Counted from the stretch's first letter, positions 43,421-54,977 are shown. The stretch: 64,000 nt of DNA from Rahnella aquatilis CIP 78.65 = ATCC 33071 (GCF_000241955.1 NC_016835.1:186001-250000); one strand, 5' to 3'. Notes: generated by a model not told the origin, from the letters alone. A program made the numbers and translations.

Positions 43421-44790
43421 TTTTCACTCTCCGTGTTGTATTTCAGCAGCAGTGACAGCAGGAATGCGCTGCCGAAGGCAATCACCAGACCAATAAGGTA
43501 GCTGAGAATCGAACTGGATTGCACGATGGCCAGCCCCGGAATACCGGTCAGGCCCACCGCCGTCATGTTGACGTGCATCGCGACTACCCAGGCACCGCCG
43601 AGCGCACCGCCTGCCAGCGCCGCGAGAAAAGGTTTCATAAAGCGCAGGTTGATACCGAAAATGGCCGCTTCCGTTATGCCAAGCATGGCGGAGAATGCCG
43701 AAGGCACTGCAATGGCTTTAATTTTCGCATCACGCGTTTTGAAATAGACCGCAAGACAGGCGCCGCCCTGCGCAACATTGGCCATTGACCAGATAGGCAG
43801 CAGGAAATTCACCCCTATATTCGGGTTCCCCAGTAAACCGGCCTCAATAGCATGGAAGCTGTGGTGAATGCCGGTGATCACGATAACCGAATACAATCCG
43901 CCAAACACCAGGCCTGCCACCCAACCGGCATGGGTAATTAACGTGCTGAGAATAAAGGAGATACCGTCCCCGAGTACACGACCCGCAGGGCCGATGAGCA
44001 GGAAAGCGATAAAACCGGAAATGATGACCGTCAGGAAAGGTGTCAGGATCAAATCCAGGGCATCAGGGATTACTTTGCGCAGGCGTTTTTCAATAAAGCT
44101 CATGAACCAGACGGCCAGCAACACCGGGAATACCGTGCCCTGATAACCGATCATCGCAATCTCAATACCAAAGAAATTCATGGTATGGAAACCACTGGCA
44201 ACGCCCCAGGCGTTGGTCAGCGCCGGATGTGTCAGAATGCCGCCCAGGGTGGCGCCGAGGAACGGATTGCCGCCAAATTCGCGCGCGGCAGTGAAACCAA
44301 TCAGGATCGGCAGAATGATAAATGCCGCCGAGCTGAACATATCGAGCATGATAAAAATCGCGCTCTCAGGATTAGCCCAGCCATAGGTTTTCACCATGCC
44401 AAGCAGCCCCATCAGCAGGCCGGAGGCGACAATCGCCGGAATAATCGGCACAAAGATATTCGACAGTACGCGCGCGAGTCGCTGGAAAGGATTAAGTTTT
44501 CGTGCCGCAATATCGGCGGCTTCGGATTTACTCGATTCGCTGATACCGGCCACTTTAATAAACTCGGCGTACACCTTGTTCACCAGCCCCGTACCGAAAA
44601 TGATCTGAATCTGTCCGGCGTTGCTGAAACAGCCTTTTACGCCTTCCACTTTTTCGATGGCACTTTTGTTGATCAGACTGTCGTCTGCCAGCACCAGGCG
44701 CAGACGTGTGGCACAGTGTGCCGCGCTGGCAATATTGTCCTTCCCGCCCAACAGCGGAAGCAGCTCAGTCGCGATTGCATTGATGTTCAT
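43417..44790 (-). CDS. scrA: Sucrose-specific PTS enzyme IIBC ScrA
   Basis: The 457-residue protein has an N-terminal IIB domain with the phosphorylated Cys26 in SAAHCATRLRLVLAD. A IIC membrane domain follows from about residue 100, with GITEAAIFGINLRFMKP. There is no IIA domain, so it depends on the glucose IIA protein (Crr), as other ScrA proteins do. It imports and phosphorylates sucrose. AAGGGA lies before the ATG. Confidence 0.95.
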   Translation of the reverse strand: MNINAIATELLPLLGGKDNIASAAHCATRLRLVLADDSLINKSAIEKVEGVKGCFSNAGQIQIIFGTGLVNKVYAEFIKVAGISESSKSEAADIAARKLNPFQRLARVLSNIFVPIIPAIVASGLLMGLLGMVKTYGWANPESAIFIMLDMFSSAAFIILPILIGFTAAREFGGNPFLGATLGGILTHPALTNAWGVASGFHTMNFFGIEIAMIGYQGTVFPVLLAVWFMSFIEKRLRKVIPDALDLILTPFLTVIISGFIAFLLIGPAGRVLGDGISFILSTLITHAGWVAGLVFGGLYSVIVITGIHHSFHAIEAGLLGNPNIGVNFLLPIWSMANVAQGGACLAVYFKTRDAKIKAIAVPSAFSAMLGITEAAIFGINLRFMKPFLAALAGGALGGAWVVAMHVNMTAVGLTGIPGLAIVQSSSILSYLIGLVIAFGSAFLLSLLLKYNTESEK

Positions 44791-44819
44791 AGAATCCCTT
44801 AATTTATCATTACCGTTAA

Positions 44820-44838
44820 CGCCCGGTCAGGCCGGGCG
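44820..44838. repeat. GC-rich hairpin between scrY and scrA
   Basis: CGCCCGG and CCGGGCG pair around a five-base loop, with eight Ts on the plus-strand side. On the transcribed (minus) strand the hairpin is preceded by As and not followed by Us. It is therefore not a scrY terminator, but it could protect the scrY mRNA end and set the porin to permease ratio. Confidence 0.6.
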
Positions 44839-44865
44839 CTTTTTTTGTGAATCAAACTGTGCCGT

Positions 44866-46455
<1,590 letters not shown>

Positions 46456-46499
46456 TCAGAAGAGGTTTAATTATTATGGGAAAACTATTTAGCTAAATT

Positions 46500-46514
46500 G
46501 CTAAACTGGTTTTC
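46500..46514. promoter_or_regulatory. ScrR operator candidate next to scrY
   Basis: GCTAAACTGGTTTTC is a near-palindrome around AAACTGGTTT. A related sequence with the same core occurs at 46634. It lies 54 bases before scrY. A half-copy (GCTAAATT) adjoins it on the left. Confidence 0.55.
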
Positions 46515-46633
46515 CTGAGCACAATAAACATTGACGCGGCCCGCAGGCAATGAAGTTTTGCAGTCCTGTCGTGGAATTGTGATCTTGCTGGCAAATCGCT
46601 CTCTGATCCTGAGAATTTATTTGCACTTGAATA

Positions 46634-46648
46634 GCTAAACCGGTTCTT
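46634..46648. promoter_or_regulatory. ScrR operator candidate next to scrK
   Basis: GCTAAACCGGTTCTT contains the perfect palindrome AACCGGTT and repeats the motif at 46500, 134 bases away. It lies about 50 bases before scrK. Paired operators suggest one repressor controlling both divergent promoters. Confidence 0.55.
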
Positions 46649-46696
46649 CTATTTTATCGACAGACAATTTATCAGAGTTTGAAAAAAGGAATGAAG

Positions 46697-47629
46697 ATGA
46701 ATAACCGGGTTTGGGTATTGGGCGATGCGGTGGTGGATTTGATCGCTGAAGAAGATGGCCGCTTATTAAAATGTCCGGGCGGGGCACCGGCGAATGTTGC
46801 CGTCGGGATCCGCCGCCTCGGCGGAGACAGCGCATTTATCGGGCGCGTGGGTGATGACCCTTTCGGCAAGTTCCTGATGAAAACACTCGGTGATGAGGGG
46901 GTGAACATCGACTGGATGTATCCTGACCCTGATCACCGGACGTCCACTGTCGTGGTGGAAAACGATGCTGACGGGGAACGCACCTTCACGTTTATGGTAC
47001 GTCCGGGCGCCGATTTATTTCTCCGGGACACTGACATTCCGGCTTTCGACGCCGGGGATTTTCTACATTTGTGCTCGATTGCGTTATCCGCAGAACCTTC
47101 ACGTTCTGCCGCCTTTCTGGCAATGGCAAAGATGAAAGCGGCAGGCGGTTATATTTGTTTTGACCCCAATATCCGCCATGACTTATGGCCTGACGAGGGG
47201 CAACTGCGTGAAAACCTTGCCCGCGCATTGTCGCTGGCTGATGTGATTAAAGTCTCAGAGGATGAACTGGAATTTCTGACGGGTGAAGCGTTGTTATCAG
47301 AAGGGGTACTGCGCCTGTGCGACGTGTATAAACCCGAACTGCTGTTGGTCACGCAGGGGAAACAAGGGGTTTCGGTCTACCGGAAATATAACGCGGGTCT
47401 GAAACACTACCCCGCGCCTGAAGTGAAAGCCGTGGATACCACCGGTGCCGGAGATGCATTTGTTGCCGGATTGCTGGCCGGACTGGCGCAACACTGGCCG
47501 CTGAGGTCGGACAATGTCTGGCAATCTATTATCCGGCAGGCACTGGCATGCGGGTCACTGGCCACCACTGCCAGAGGCGCAATGACCGCATTACCCGATA
47601 GCGATACCTTAAAGGCATTTTCGTCTTAA
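46697..47629 (+). CDS. scrK: Fructokinase ScrK
   Basis: This 310-residue PfkB-family kinase phosphorylates the fructose released by ScrB. It begins MNNRVWVLGDAVVDLI like other ScrK proteins, with the sugar-binding CPGGAPANVAVGIRRLGGDS and the PfkB signature DTTGAGDAFVAGLLAG containing the catalytic Asp. ATG 46697 is chosen because AGGA lies six bases upstream and homologues start there; a TTG at 46679 would add six residues. It is divergent from scrYABR, unlike the co-directional plasmid scr operon. Confidence 0.95.
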   Translation: MNNRVWVLGDAVVDLIAEEDGRLLKCPGGAPANVAVGIRRLGGDSAFIGRVGDDPFGKFLMKTLGDEGVNIDWMYPDPDHRTSTVVVENDADGERTFTFMVRPGADLFLRDTDIPAFDAGDFLHLCSIALSAEPSRSAAFLAMAKMKAAGGYICFDPNIRHDLWPDEGQLRENLARALSLADVIKVSEDELEFLTGEALLSEGVLRLCDVYKPELLLVTQGKQGVSVYRKYNAGLKHYPAPEVKAVDTTGAGDAFVAGLLAGLAQHWPLRSDNVWQSIIRQALACGSLATTARGAMTALPDSDTLKAFSS

Positions 47630-47850
47630 ACCGGGTCCGCGCCCGATGAATTTACGCGGACTGCAACTGTTCTTCCGGCGAAAAGAATGTAAGTAATGCG
47701 TAATCCAATGTCATGTTTTACGAAAATCAAAAGTTAGCCGCTGAACCTCGCCTATATCTCACAGTCTGTTAGCGAGGTTATTTCTTCTGCTAGCAAAATC
47801 TTTTGTTAACAGGAATTTTTGTGAGTTGAAAAACGGCGAGCACGGATCAC

Positions 47851-50274
47851 ATGACAATGAAAAAATTACTCTTAGCGTCGCTGCTGTTCAGCAGTGTCCC
47901 GGTTTTTGCTGCCGGCGGGTTTGTTGTAAAAGACATTCACGTCGAAGGATTGCAGCGGGTCACTGTGGGTGCGGCGTTGCTGAGCATTCCTGTGCGCGTG
48001 GGAGATACGGTATCCGATGACGATATCAGCCAGACGATCCGTGCATTGTTTGCGACCGGCAATTTTGACGATGTGAAGGTGCTTGAAGATGGCAACACGC
48101 TGATTGTCCAGGTGAAAGAACGGCCAACGATTGCCAGCATTACGTTCTCAGGCAACAAAGCCATAAAGGACGAGATGTTGCAGCAGAACCTGGAAGCCTC
48201 AGGGATCCGCGTCGGGGAAGCGCTGGACCGCACCACCATTTCGTCGATTGAAAAGGGGCTGGAGGATTTTTATTACAGCGTCGGCAAATACAGCGCGAGT
48301 GTTAAAGCGGTGGTGACGCCGTTGCCGCGTAACCGCGTGGACGTGAAACTGGTCTTTACCGAAGGTGTGTCGGCAAAAATTCAACAAATCAATATTGTGG
48401 GCAATAAAGCTTTTACCAGTGACGATTTAATCGCCCATTTCCAGCTGCGCGATGAGGTGCCGTGGTGGAATGTGATTGGCGATAAAAAATATGAAAAACA
48501 AAAATTGTCAGGTGATTTAGAAACACTTCGCAGTTTTTATCTCGATCGCGGTTATGCCCGTTTTAATATTGATTCCACCCAGGTCAGTTTAACACCGGAT
48601 AAAAAAGGAATTTATATTACCGTCAATATTACCGAGGGTGCGAAATATACCGTGTCCGGCGTGGTGGTGACCGGTGATATGGCCGGACATTCTTCCGAAA
48701 TTGAAACACTTGCCACTATTCCTGCCGGTGAGTGGTATAACGGCGCGAAAGTCACCACAGTGGAAAGCGATATCAAAAATTTGCTGGGCCGCTACGGCTA
48801 TGCCTATCCGCATGTCACGACGCAAAGCGACATTAATGAAACGGATAAAACCGTGAAACTGCGTATCAGCGTGGATACCGGCAACCGTTATTCGGTGCGA
48901 CGCATTCGTTTTGAAGGTAATGACACCTCGAAAGATGAAGTATTGCGGCGTGAAATGCGCCAGATGGAGGGCGCGTGGCTGGGCAATGATCTGGTGCAAA
49001 AGGGCAAAGACAGGCTGAACCGTACCGGCTATTTCGAGTCGGTCGATGTGGATACGCAGCCGGTACCGGGTTCACAAGATCAGGTTGATGTGGTTTACAA
49101 AGTCAAAGAACGCAATACCGGTACATTCAACGTGGGTGTGGGTTACGGCACTGACAGTGGCATCAGTTATCAGCTCGGTGTGACGCAGGATAACTGGCTG
49201 GGCAGCGGTAATACGGTCAGCTTTAGCGGTACACGTAACTCTTATCAGACTTATGTCGAAGTCTCGGCGACTAACCCGTATTACACCGTTGATGGTATCA
49301 GCCTCGGCGGTAAAGTGTTCTACAACCATTACGACGCAGAAGATAACGATCTGGCGGCGTATAACCTGCAAAGTTACGGCACGGGCGTGAATCTCGGTCT
49401 GCCGGTCAGCGAAAATAATACGCTGAATCTGGGGCTGGATTACGTTCACAGTACGCTGAGTGATATGGAGCCGCAGGTGGCGGTCTGGCGCTATCTCAAT
49501 GCCAGCGGCGTACAGCCGGGGCTGGTGACGACGTCTACCAGCAGCGATGCACAACTGAGCACCAATGACTTCTTCGCCAGCGCCGGCTGGGCGTATAACG
49601 ATCTTAACCGCGGCTTCTTCCCGTCATCCGGCACGCGCGCCAGTCTGGTAGCAAAAGTCACCACGCCAGGCTCGGACGACAGCTATTACAAAATCACCTT
49701 CGATGCCAACCATTACATCCCGCTGAGCGACAAATCGGACTGGGTATTAATGGGCCGCGCCAAAGCCGGTTATGCGGCAGGCATTGGCAGCAACGAAGTG
49801 CCGTTCTACGACAACTTCTACGCGGGCGGCTCCAGCTCGGTTCGCGGTTTCTCCTCCAACACCATCGGGCCGAAAGCGGCGTATTACAAATGCAGCAGCG
49901 CTGACAACTCGTATTCCACCTGTCCGGTGACCAAATCGACTGATGCGGTGGGCGGTAATGCGATGGCGATTGCCAGCGCGGAACTGTATGTGCCGACGCC
50001 GTTCATCAGCGAGAAATACGCCAGTTCGGTCCGTACATCATTATTTGTCGACTCCGGCACGGTGTGGGATACAAAATGGAAAAATACCTCAGCGACCGAA
50101 GCCGCGGGTATTCCGGATTACAGTGACCCGACACATATTCGTGTTTCCAGTGGTATAGCGCTGCAATGGCAATCCCCGCTTGGCCCGCTGGTATTCTCTT
50201 ATGCGCAGCCGCTGGTGAAATATGAAGGGGACAGCGCTGAGCAATTCCAGTTTAATATCGGTAAGACGTGGTGA
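47851..50274 (+). CDS. bamA: BamA paralogue (Omp85 outer-membrane assembly factor)
   Basis: The 807-residue protein matches BamA over its full length, including the signal peptide ([15 protein letters not shown]), five POTRA domains (for example [20 protein letters not shown] in P3) and a 16-strand barrel. The loop-6 motif SSVRGF (VRGF at residues 664-667) and the end [11 protein letters not shown] are conserved, so it should fold and bind BamD. The usual bamA lies between rseP and skp; here the neighbours are scrK and msrB, so this is probably a second copy. Extracellular loops differ most from E. coli. It could aid insertion of particular outer-membrane proteins. Confidence 0.92.
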   Translation: MTMKKLLLASLLFSSVPVFAAGGFVVKDIHVEGLQRVTVGAALLSIPVRVGDTVSDDDISQTIRALFATGNFDDVKVLEDGNTLIVQVKERPTIASITFSGNKAIKDEMLQQNLEASGIRVGEALDRTTISSIEKGLEDFYYSVGKYSASVKAVVTPLPRNRVDVKLVFTEGVSAKIQQINIVGNKAFTSDDLIAHFQLRDEVPWWNVIGDKKYEKQKLSGDLETLRSFYLDRGYARFNIDSTQVSLTPDKKGIYITVNITEGAKYTVSGVVVTGDMAGHSSEIETLATIPAGEWYNGAKVTTVESDIKNLLGRYGYAYPHVTTQSDINETDKTVKLRISVDTGNRYSVRRIRFEGNDTSKDEVLRREMRQMEGAWLGNDLVQKGKDRLNRTGYFESVDVDTQPVPGSQDQVDVVYKVKERNTGTFNVGVGYGTDSGISYQLGVTQDNWLGSGNTVSFSGTRNSYQTYVEVSATNPYYTVDGISLGGKVFYNHYDAEDNDLAAYNLQSYGTGVNLGLPVSENNTLNLGLDYVHSTLSDMEPQVAVWRYLNASGVQPGLVTTSTSSDAQLSTNDFFASAGWAYNDLNRGFFPSSGTRASLVAKVTTPGSDDSYYKITFDANHYIPLSDKSDWVLMGRAKAGYAAGIGSNEVPFYDNFYAGGSSSVRGFSSNTIGPKAAYYKCSSADNSYSTCPVTKSTDAVGGNAMAIASAELYVPTPFISEKYASSVRTSLFVDSGTVWDTKWKNTSATEAAGIPDYSDPTHIRVSSGIALQWQSPLGPLVFSYAQPLVKYEGDSAEQFQFNIGKTW

Positions 50275-50343
50275 TAATAAATCCGTCTTACAAAGTTATT
50301 ACTTTTTACAGACGCAATGAGAATAGAAAATAAATCATATTCA

Positions 50344-50406
50344 ATTATAATGCCGGCATGATGTTTATTGAGCAACCCTTAGGGTAAAACATCATGCCAT
50401 TATAAT
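50344..50406. repeat. Long inverted repeat after the bamA paralogue
   Basis: Arms of about 20 bases (50344-50366 and 50387-50406) pair perfectly except for a three-base insertion in the left arm. The loop contains CCCTTAGGG. It lies between the bamA-like stop and a separate terminator and has no U-tract of its own. Confidence 0.75.
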
Positions 50407-50427
50407 ATTGTTGGAGTTCTTCCTTTT

Positions 50428-50457
50428 AAGGGCTGCCCCTGTGCGGCCCTTCTTTTT
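50428..50457 (+). terminator. Terminator of the bamA paralogue
   Basis: AAGGGC pairs with GCCCTT over a 12-base loop, followed by CTTTTTA, 154 bases after the bamA-like stop. Confidence 0.75.
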
Positions 50458-50485
50458 ATGGGTTTATCACATCAGAAATAAGCGA

Positions 50486-50872
50486 TTATTCTGCTTTGTG
50501 GTAATTTCCCTGCGCGTCGGCACTTTCAAAAATCATTGAAACGGAGTTTACACAATGGCGCAGATTCTTCTCGGTCAAATATTCTCCCTCAAAGACATGC
50601 CCCAGATGTGCCTTACAGTTCGCACAAACAATTTCTGTTCTGCGGCCATCGGCATCCGGTACACGTTCTACCGCACCCGGAATTTCATCGTCGAAAGCTG
50701 GCCAGCCGCAATGGGATTCGAATTTGTGTTCTGAGGAATACAGCGGCGCAGAACATCTTTTACAGACGTAGCGGCCCGGTGAAAAGTGGTCGTTATACTC
50801 ACCGGTATTCGGGCGCTCTGTCCCTTTGTTTTCGATGACAAAACGTTCAAAATCATTCAGTTCTCTGTTCAT
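50486..50872 (-). CDS. msrB: Methionine-R-sulfoxide reductase MsrB
   Basis: This 128-residue enzyme reduces methionine-R-sulfoxide in proteins in the cytoplasm. Two zinc CxxC pairs (Cys37/40 and Cys83/86) and the catalytic Cys107 in RHCVNSVSM are present, as are ESHCGWPAF and HLGHVF. It differs clearly from the E. coli housekeeping MsrB (which has RYCVNSASL), so it may be an extra copy. ATG 50872 is preferred because AGGAG lies eight bases upstream; longer in-frame starts exist to 50902. Confidence 0.93.
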   Translation of the reverse strand: MNRELNDFERFVIENKGTERPNTGEYNDHFSPGRYVCKRCSAPLYSSEHKFESHCGWPAFDDEIPGAVERVPDADGRRTEIVCANCKAHLGHVFEGEYLTEKNLRHCVNSVSMIFESADAQGNYHKAE

Positions 50873-51186
50873 TATCATTGCTCCTGGCAGGTGACATTGC
50901 AACTTTATAGTGTAGCTCTATATTGGGGCGATATATCAAGCTGCAAGTGCCTTCATGCCAAACCGTGCTGTTTGACGCCGCTACGCAGCGTCTGCCACGG
51001 GGTGATACGGTTTTTAAAATCGGTCTGCTGCACAGGGTGATCAGATCAGCCTGCGCCGACTACAGAGAACGCGGCTCAGCCAGTACCGGCAGATAATACA
51101 GATGGCGTCAGCGCTGCTTCAGAGAACCTGATAATCAGAATGGGATCCTGGCAGGGGATCCCCTCCTGCCGCAGAATAAGGCATTT
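50873..51186. other. Intergenic region between msrB and the TRAP gene
   Basis: These 314 bases are GC-rich with codon-like patches. A minus-strand stretch reads roughly RITPWQTLRSGVKQHGLA but is interrupted by stops, so it may be the relic of a lost gene. No intact gene or clear signal is visible. Confidence 0.4.
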
Positions 51187-52221
51187 TTACTTCATCTCTT
51201 CTTCCATGACTTTACTGACTTTTTGCAGGGTGGATGCGACATCCTTAACACCAGCGGCTTCCTGGTTCTTCACCCAGTTGGCCTGGATGTCCTGATAGCC
51301 AGTCACTTCCTGCCAGTACGTGACTTCACTGTGTTGCAGAACGCGGACATTTGCACCGTCTTTACGCAGGGCATCCAGTTGCGGTTCAACGCTGTGATCC
51401 ATCATCGAACCGGCAACTTTATAAGCGGTATTAGCGGCGCGGGTGATGGCGTCCTTATCTTCCTGCGCCAGTCCGTTCCAGACTTTATGGTTCATCACCA
51501 GAAGGTAAAGATGACCCAACCACAGTTCTTTCGAGACTATAACCTCCGGTGCCATCTTCTGGATTTTCAGATCATAACCGCTGTCAATGTTGACCAAAAT
51601 GCCGTCGAGTTTACCGGTCTTAAATGCATTTACCGTTTGTTCGCCCCACGGTGTGGTCACTGGGGTCGCGCCCGCATTACGCAGGAAGTTCTGATGCCAA
51701 AAACTGGCTGAACGCCAAGCGGTGCCTTTGATATTCTGCAGTTTCTCCAGCGGATGTGTGCTGAAAAAGGCCACCGGATAACCTGTTGAGAGAAAAATAT
51801 CTACCACACCATTCTTTGCCAGTTCAGCGGGGAAGGCTGGGATTTCGGCGTATACGCGGCGGAAGAACGCTATCTGTTTATCGCCGGATGGCCCTGTCGG
51901 AAAACTTTTGAAAAGCTGATGCAGTGGTAACTCTTTGGCGGTATATTCCGGCACCACAATGCCAATATCTGCATTGTTTCCTTCGCGCACAGTGCGCAAT
52001 GCATCGTAGCCGGTAGAGAGTTCGCCACCCCAGTGCTCTTCAATTTTCAGGCGCCCATGGGATTCTTTTTCAATCGCCGGAAATAATACATCTTTGATAA
52101 AGCGGGTGCGCATTGCGCCCAGCGGTTCGTGATCGGTGTATCGCAAGGTCGTGGCAGAAACAACCGCCGGTAACAAGAGTAAAGCGAGGGCAAGTGCCAG
52201 AGGTTTTCTGATTAAGTCCAT
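51187..52221 (-). CDS. TRAP transporter substrate-binding protein (DctP family)
   Basis: The 344-residue periplasmic protein has a signal peptide cleaved near VSA (about residue 23). The DctP features are LRYTDHEPLGAMRTRFIKDV, EEHWGGELSTGYDALR and LDGILVNIDSGYDLK. The conserved arginine region FLSTGYPVAFFSTHPL-KGTAWRSASF would contact an organic acid. The membrane partners DctQ and DctM are not in the neighbourhood, so it must work with distant ones or have a different role. Confidence 0.88.
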   Translation of the reverse strand: MDLIRKPLALALALLLLPAVVSATTLRYTDHEPLGAMRTRFIKDVLFPAIEKESHGRLKIEEHWGGELSTGYDALRTVREGNNADIGIVVPEYTAKELPLHQLFKSFPTGPSGDKQIAFFRRVYAEIPAFPAELAKNGVVDIFLSTGYPVAFFSTHPLEKLQNIKGTAWRSASFWHQNFLRNAGATPVTTPWGEQTVNAFKTGKLDGILVNIDSGYDLKIQKMAPEVIVSKELWLGHLYLLVMNHKVWNGLAQEDKDAITRAANTAYKVAGSMMDHSVEPQLDALRKDGANVRVLQHSEVTYWQEVTGYQDIQANWVKNQEAAGVKDVASTLQKVSKVMEEEMK

Positions 52222-52311
52222 GTAATCTCACATTTCGGTTGGGTAAAACCAGAGTTTATCTGCTGAACCCCAATGTGGACGTGCGTGAAAACAGGTTATT
52301 TGCGTAAAATT

Positions 52312-52340
52312 AAAAAAGCGTCATGTTTGCACATGACGCT
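52312..52340 (-). terminator. Terminator of the TonB receptor gene
   Basis: AGCGTCATGT and ACATGACGCT form a perfect 10-bp stem with a four-base loop. On the minus strand it is followed by a run of Us, 30 bases past the receptor stop codon. Confidence 0.9.
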
Positions 52341-52369
52341 CCTGATTTTGCCCGGTTGAGTATTATCGG

Positions 52370-54790
52370 TTAGAAATCGACGTTCACACCCAGCTGGAAG
52401 CTGCGTCCCGGCATCACGGCCAGCGCTTTATTGTATTCATCCTGATTAGTGGTTTCGGTCAGCGTACGGCTGCTCAGATAATCCCAGTATTTGCGGTCGG
52501 TGATGTTGTAAACACCGCCGCTGAGCTTGACGTTCTTCGCGACTTTCCAGTAGGCCGTTGCATCCACCATACCGTAACCCGGCACATTCATGTATTCGGT
52601 GGTGGAGCCGGTGATTGGCGTACCGGCATTGGTATAGCTCTGTCGGCTGGTCGCTTCGGCTTTTTTGCCTTTCACGAAGGTCGCCGTCAGGGCGGTACCG
52701 TAGATGCCTGACGGATCATCCCACGCCACGCCTGCCACAAATTTCATTGGTGGCACGCTGTCGAGGTCAACATATTTGTCACCGTCGTAACTGGATTTAG
52801 ACTGACCTTTCGCATAACCCAGTGCGAACGTAGTACTCAGACCATCAACATTACTGAACCAGGTACCGTAGTTAATTTTAGTGCTCAGATCGCCACCGTA
52901 GATAAACGCTTCATCGCGGTTTTCTGCCTGATAAATCGTATAAATATTGGATGGCACGTTGGTGAACATACCCGGACTACCCGCGCGGGTGTAACGGGTA
53001 TTGGCAATAAAGTTTTTGTAGGTGTTATAGAAGACGGAGGTTTTGAAGGTCACGCCTTCCGTGGCTTCGCCTTTCATACCCCATTCAAAGTTATTGCTGG
53101 TTTCGGTTTTCAGGTCAGTGTTACCGATCAGCGCATACTGACCACGTCCTGCATAGTTAGAACCGAGGTTCCAGGAACCGTAAAGCTGGCTGGCATCCGG
53201 GAACTGCGCGCCGCGCTGGTACTGCAGATAAGTCATCAGTTTAGGGGTGATGTCATAGGTGAAGGCCAGCGATGGCAGAGCCTGCGTATCGGAGTTGGCT
53301 TTACCGTACAGGGTGGAAACCTGATCTTCAGAAACAATGCTGTTGGACAAATCTGACAGGTTTCGTGCCTTGGTATTTTGATACGCGACACGCACCGCAG
53401 GCACCACAGAGAAGTTATGGCCGTCCAGGTCAAACCTGATGGTGTCTTGCAGGAAGCCGCCGAGGATATACGTCCGGCTGTTGGCTTCCGGCTGCATGAT
53501 CGTCGTGAAAGCACTTTGATCCGGACTTTCGCGGAACGGACGTTCTGTGTTGGACACGCGGCCGTTGATACCGGCACTCAGCTCATGACGACCCAGTGTT
53601 TTCAGCCAGCTGGTCTCCGCGCCGTAGGTGTTCACGTCATAGTTCGAGTACACGTTCATCATCTGCTGACTTTCGTTTGGCAGATAGGTGTTGTCGTGCG
53701 CCTGGGTGTACTGGTAATACACTTTCGTGACGATGGCATCCACGTAATCGTTGAACGGCGTCCATTCGTCTTTCAGGCTCGCGCCCCAGCGGCGGGTGTT
53801 ACTTTGCTGTTGTGCGGTGCCCAGAATCGCGCTGCCGGCATTGTTCCAGGTATCGTAATGGGTGTGGTTCACTTTTTCGTAGTAATCGAGGGTGCCGGTG
53901 ATTTTATGTGCATCATTCGGCTGCCAGATGACTGACGTCATAACGGCGTCAGAGTGCCAGTTGGCCGGATACGCATCTAGCGTTCCGCTGTTGTTGCGGG
54001 TCTCCTGACCGTCGCGGCGGCTGATGGCGATCAGGCCACGCAGGGTGTCGTCACCGGCGGCAGCGGTGATGCCGTTATGCCAGGAACGGTCGGAAGAATC
54101 ATAATCAGACTGGTAACCGAAATAGGTTTCCTTGCCCGGATGCAGGTAATCATCGGCAGATTTTGGCAGGAAGGAAACAGCTCCCCCGATGGACGTGTTG
54201 GCGCGGTCGGCTGATGTGGCGCCGGATTCAATATCCACCTGACCGTAAATATACGGGTCGATGTAATCGCGGCCAATACCAAAGGTATTCAGACCCGCAC
54301 GGCTGACGTAGCTGCGCCCGGTGGCGCTGGGCTGGGGAATGCCGTCGACGTCAATACCCACCCGGTTGCTTTCCAGACCACGGATGTTATAGCCGGTATA
54401 ACCGCTGCGGTCGAAACCGCTTTTGCCGTTGCCGGAGCCGCCATTAGCGCCGGTCGCGGTGATCAGCGGTTCATAACGCATGATAGTCCCGAAATCATTA
54501 CCGCCTTTGCGCTGCATGTCGGCCGCCGTGAGGGTGGTTTTCGAGCCCGGTTTTTTATCCGGCATCGTTTCGGTGACCGTCATAACTTCTTCATTGTTCT
54601 GCGCCAGATCCTGAGCTGTCCGCACCGCCGGTTTTTTTTTGATGGCTTCAGAAGATTGCGTGTTGTTTGCGGTGAGATCGGTATTGTCTTTAACGGCTTC
54701 CGCTGCATTTACGTTAAATGTGGTGGTGAGAATCGTCCCCATGAAAATGACGTTCTTCACCAAACCCTGCTGTGTAAAGGATTTGAACAT
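52370..54790 (-). CDS. TonB-dependent receptor, haemoglobin/transferrin type
   Basis: This 806-residue outer-membrane receptor has a signal peptide (FMGTILTTTFNVNA), a TonB box near EEVMTVTET, a plug (GYTGYNIRGLESNRVGIDVD) and a 22-strand barrel ending PGRSFQLGVNVDF. The sequence style fits the haem/haemoglobin receptor group, but a siderophore ligand cannot be excluded. ATG 54790 is chosen because AGGA lies eight bases upstream; an in-frame start at 54847 lacks one. A Fur box in the divergent promoter and the neighbouring reductase NfeF both indicate iron uptake. Confidence 0.85.
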   Translation of the reverse strand: MFKSFTQQGLVKNVIFMGTILTTTFNVNAAEAVKDNTDLTANNTQSSEAIKKKPAVRTAQDLAQNNEEVMTVTETMPDKKPGSKTTLTAADMQRKGGNDFGTIMRYEPLITATGANGGSGNGKSGFDRSGYTGYNIRGLESNRVGIDVDGIPQPSATGRSYVSRAGLNTFGIGRDYIDPYIYGQVDIESGATSADRANTSIGGAVSFLPKSADDYLHPGKETYFGYQSDYDSSDRSWHNGITAAAGDDTLRGLIAISRRDGQETRNNSGTLDAYPANWHSDAVMTSVIWQPNDAHKITGTLDYYEKVNHTHYDTWNNAGSAILGTAQQQSNTRRWGASLKDEWTPFNDYVDAIVTKVYYQYTQAHDNTYLPNESQQMMNVYSNYDVNTYGAETSWLKTLGRHELSAGINGRVSNTERPFRESPDQSAFTTIMQPEANSRTYILGGFLQDTIRFDLDGHNFSVVPAVRVAYQNTKARNLSDLSNSIVSEDQVSTLYGKANSDTQALPSLAFTYDITPKLMTYLQYQRGAQFPDASQLYGSWNLGSNYAGRGQYALIGNTDLKTETSNNFEWGMKGEATEGVTFKTSVFYNTYKNFIANTRYTRAGSPGMFTNVPSNIYTIYQAENRDEAFIYGGDLSTKINYGTWFSNVDGLSTTFALGYAKGQSKSSYDGDKYVDLDSVPPMKFVAGVAWDDPSGIYGTALTATFVKGKKAEATSRQSYTNAGTPITGSTTEYMNVPGYGMVDATAYWKVAKNVKLSGGVYNITDRKYWDYLSSRTLTETTNQDEYNKALAVMPGRSFQLGVNVDF

Positions 54791-54958
54791 TTTTTTAGTC
54801 CTGCACTCATTTTTAAAGTTCTGCTCGCATTTACTGCCTTTCGACAAATCAGACGTGCTGTCATCTGCATTCTATTCTTCCGTGAAAAAGCCTTTATCCT
54901 TATAAAATATGGGCTTATTCAACCTCTTACCCCTTCTCGGCTTTGTGAGAATGATAAT

Positions 54959-54977
54959 GATACTGATAATTATTATC
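54959..54977. promoter_or_regulatory. Fur box between the TonB receptor and nfeF
   Basis: GATACTGATAATTATTATC matches 17 of 19 positions of the Fur consensus, and overlapping weaker matches extend over 54953-54990. It sits in the 366-base divergent promoter region (54791-55156) and probably represses both genes when iron is plentiful. Confidence 0.85.

Noticed and set aside
44820..44847. Terminator between scrY and scrA
   Set aside because: The T-run is on the wrong side for the transcribed strand.
46577..46594. CRP site between scrY and scrK
   Set aside because: One half (TGTGA) is good but the other matches only three of five positions.
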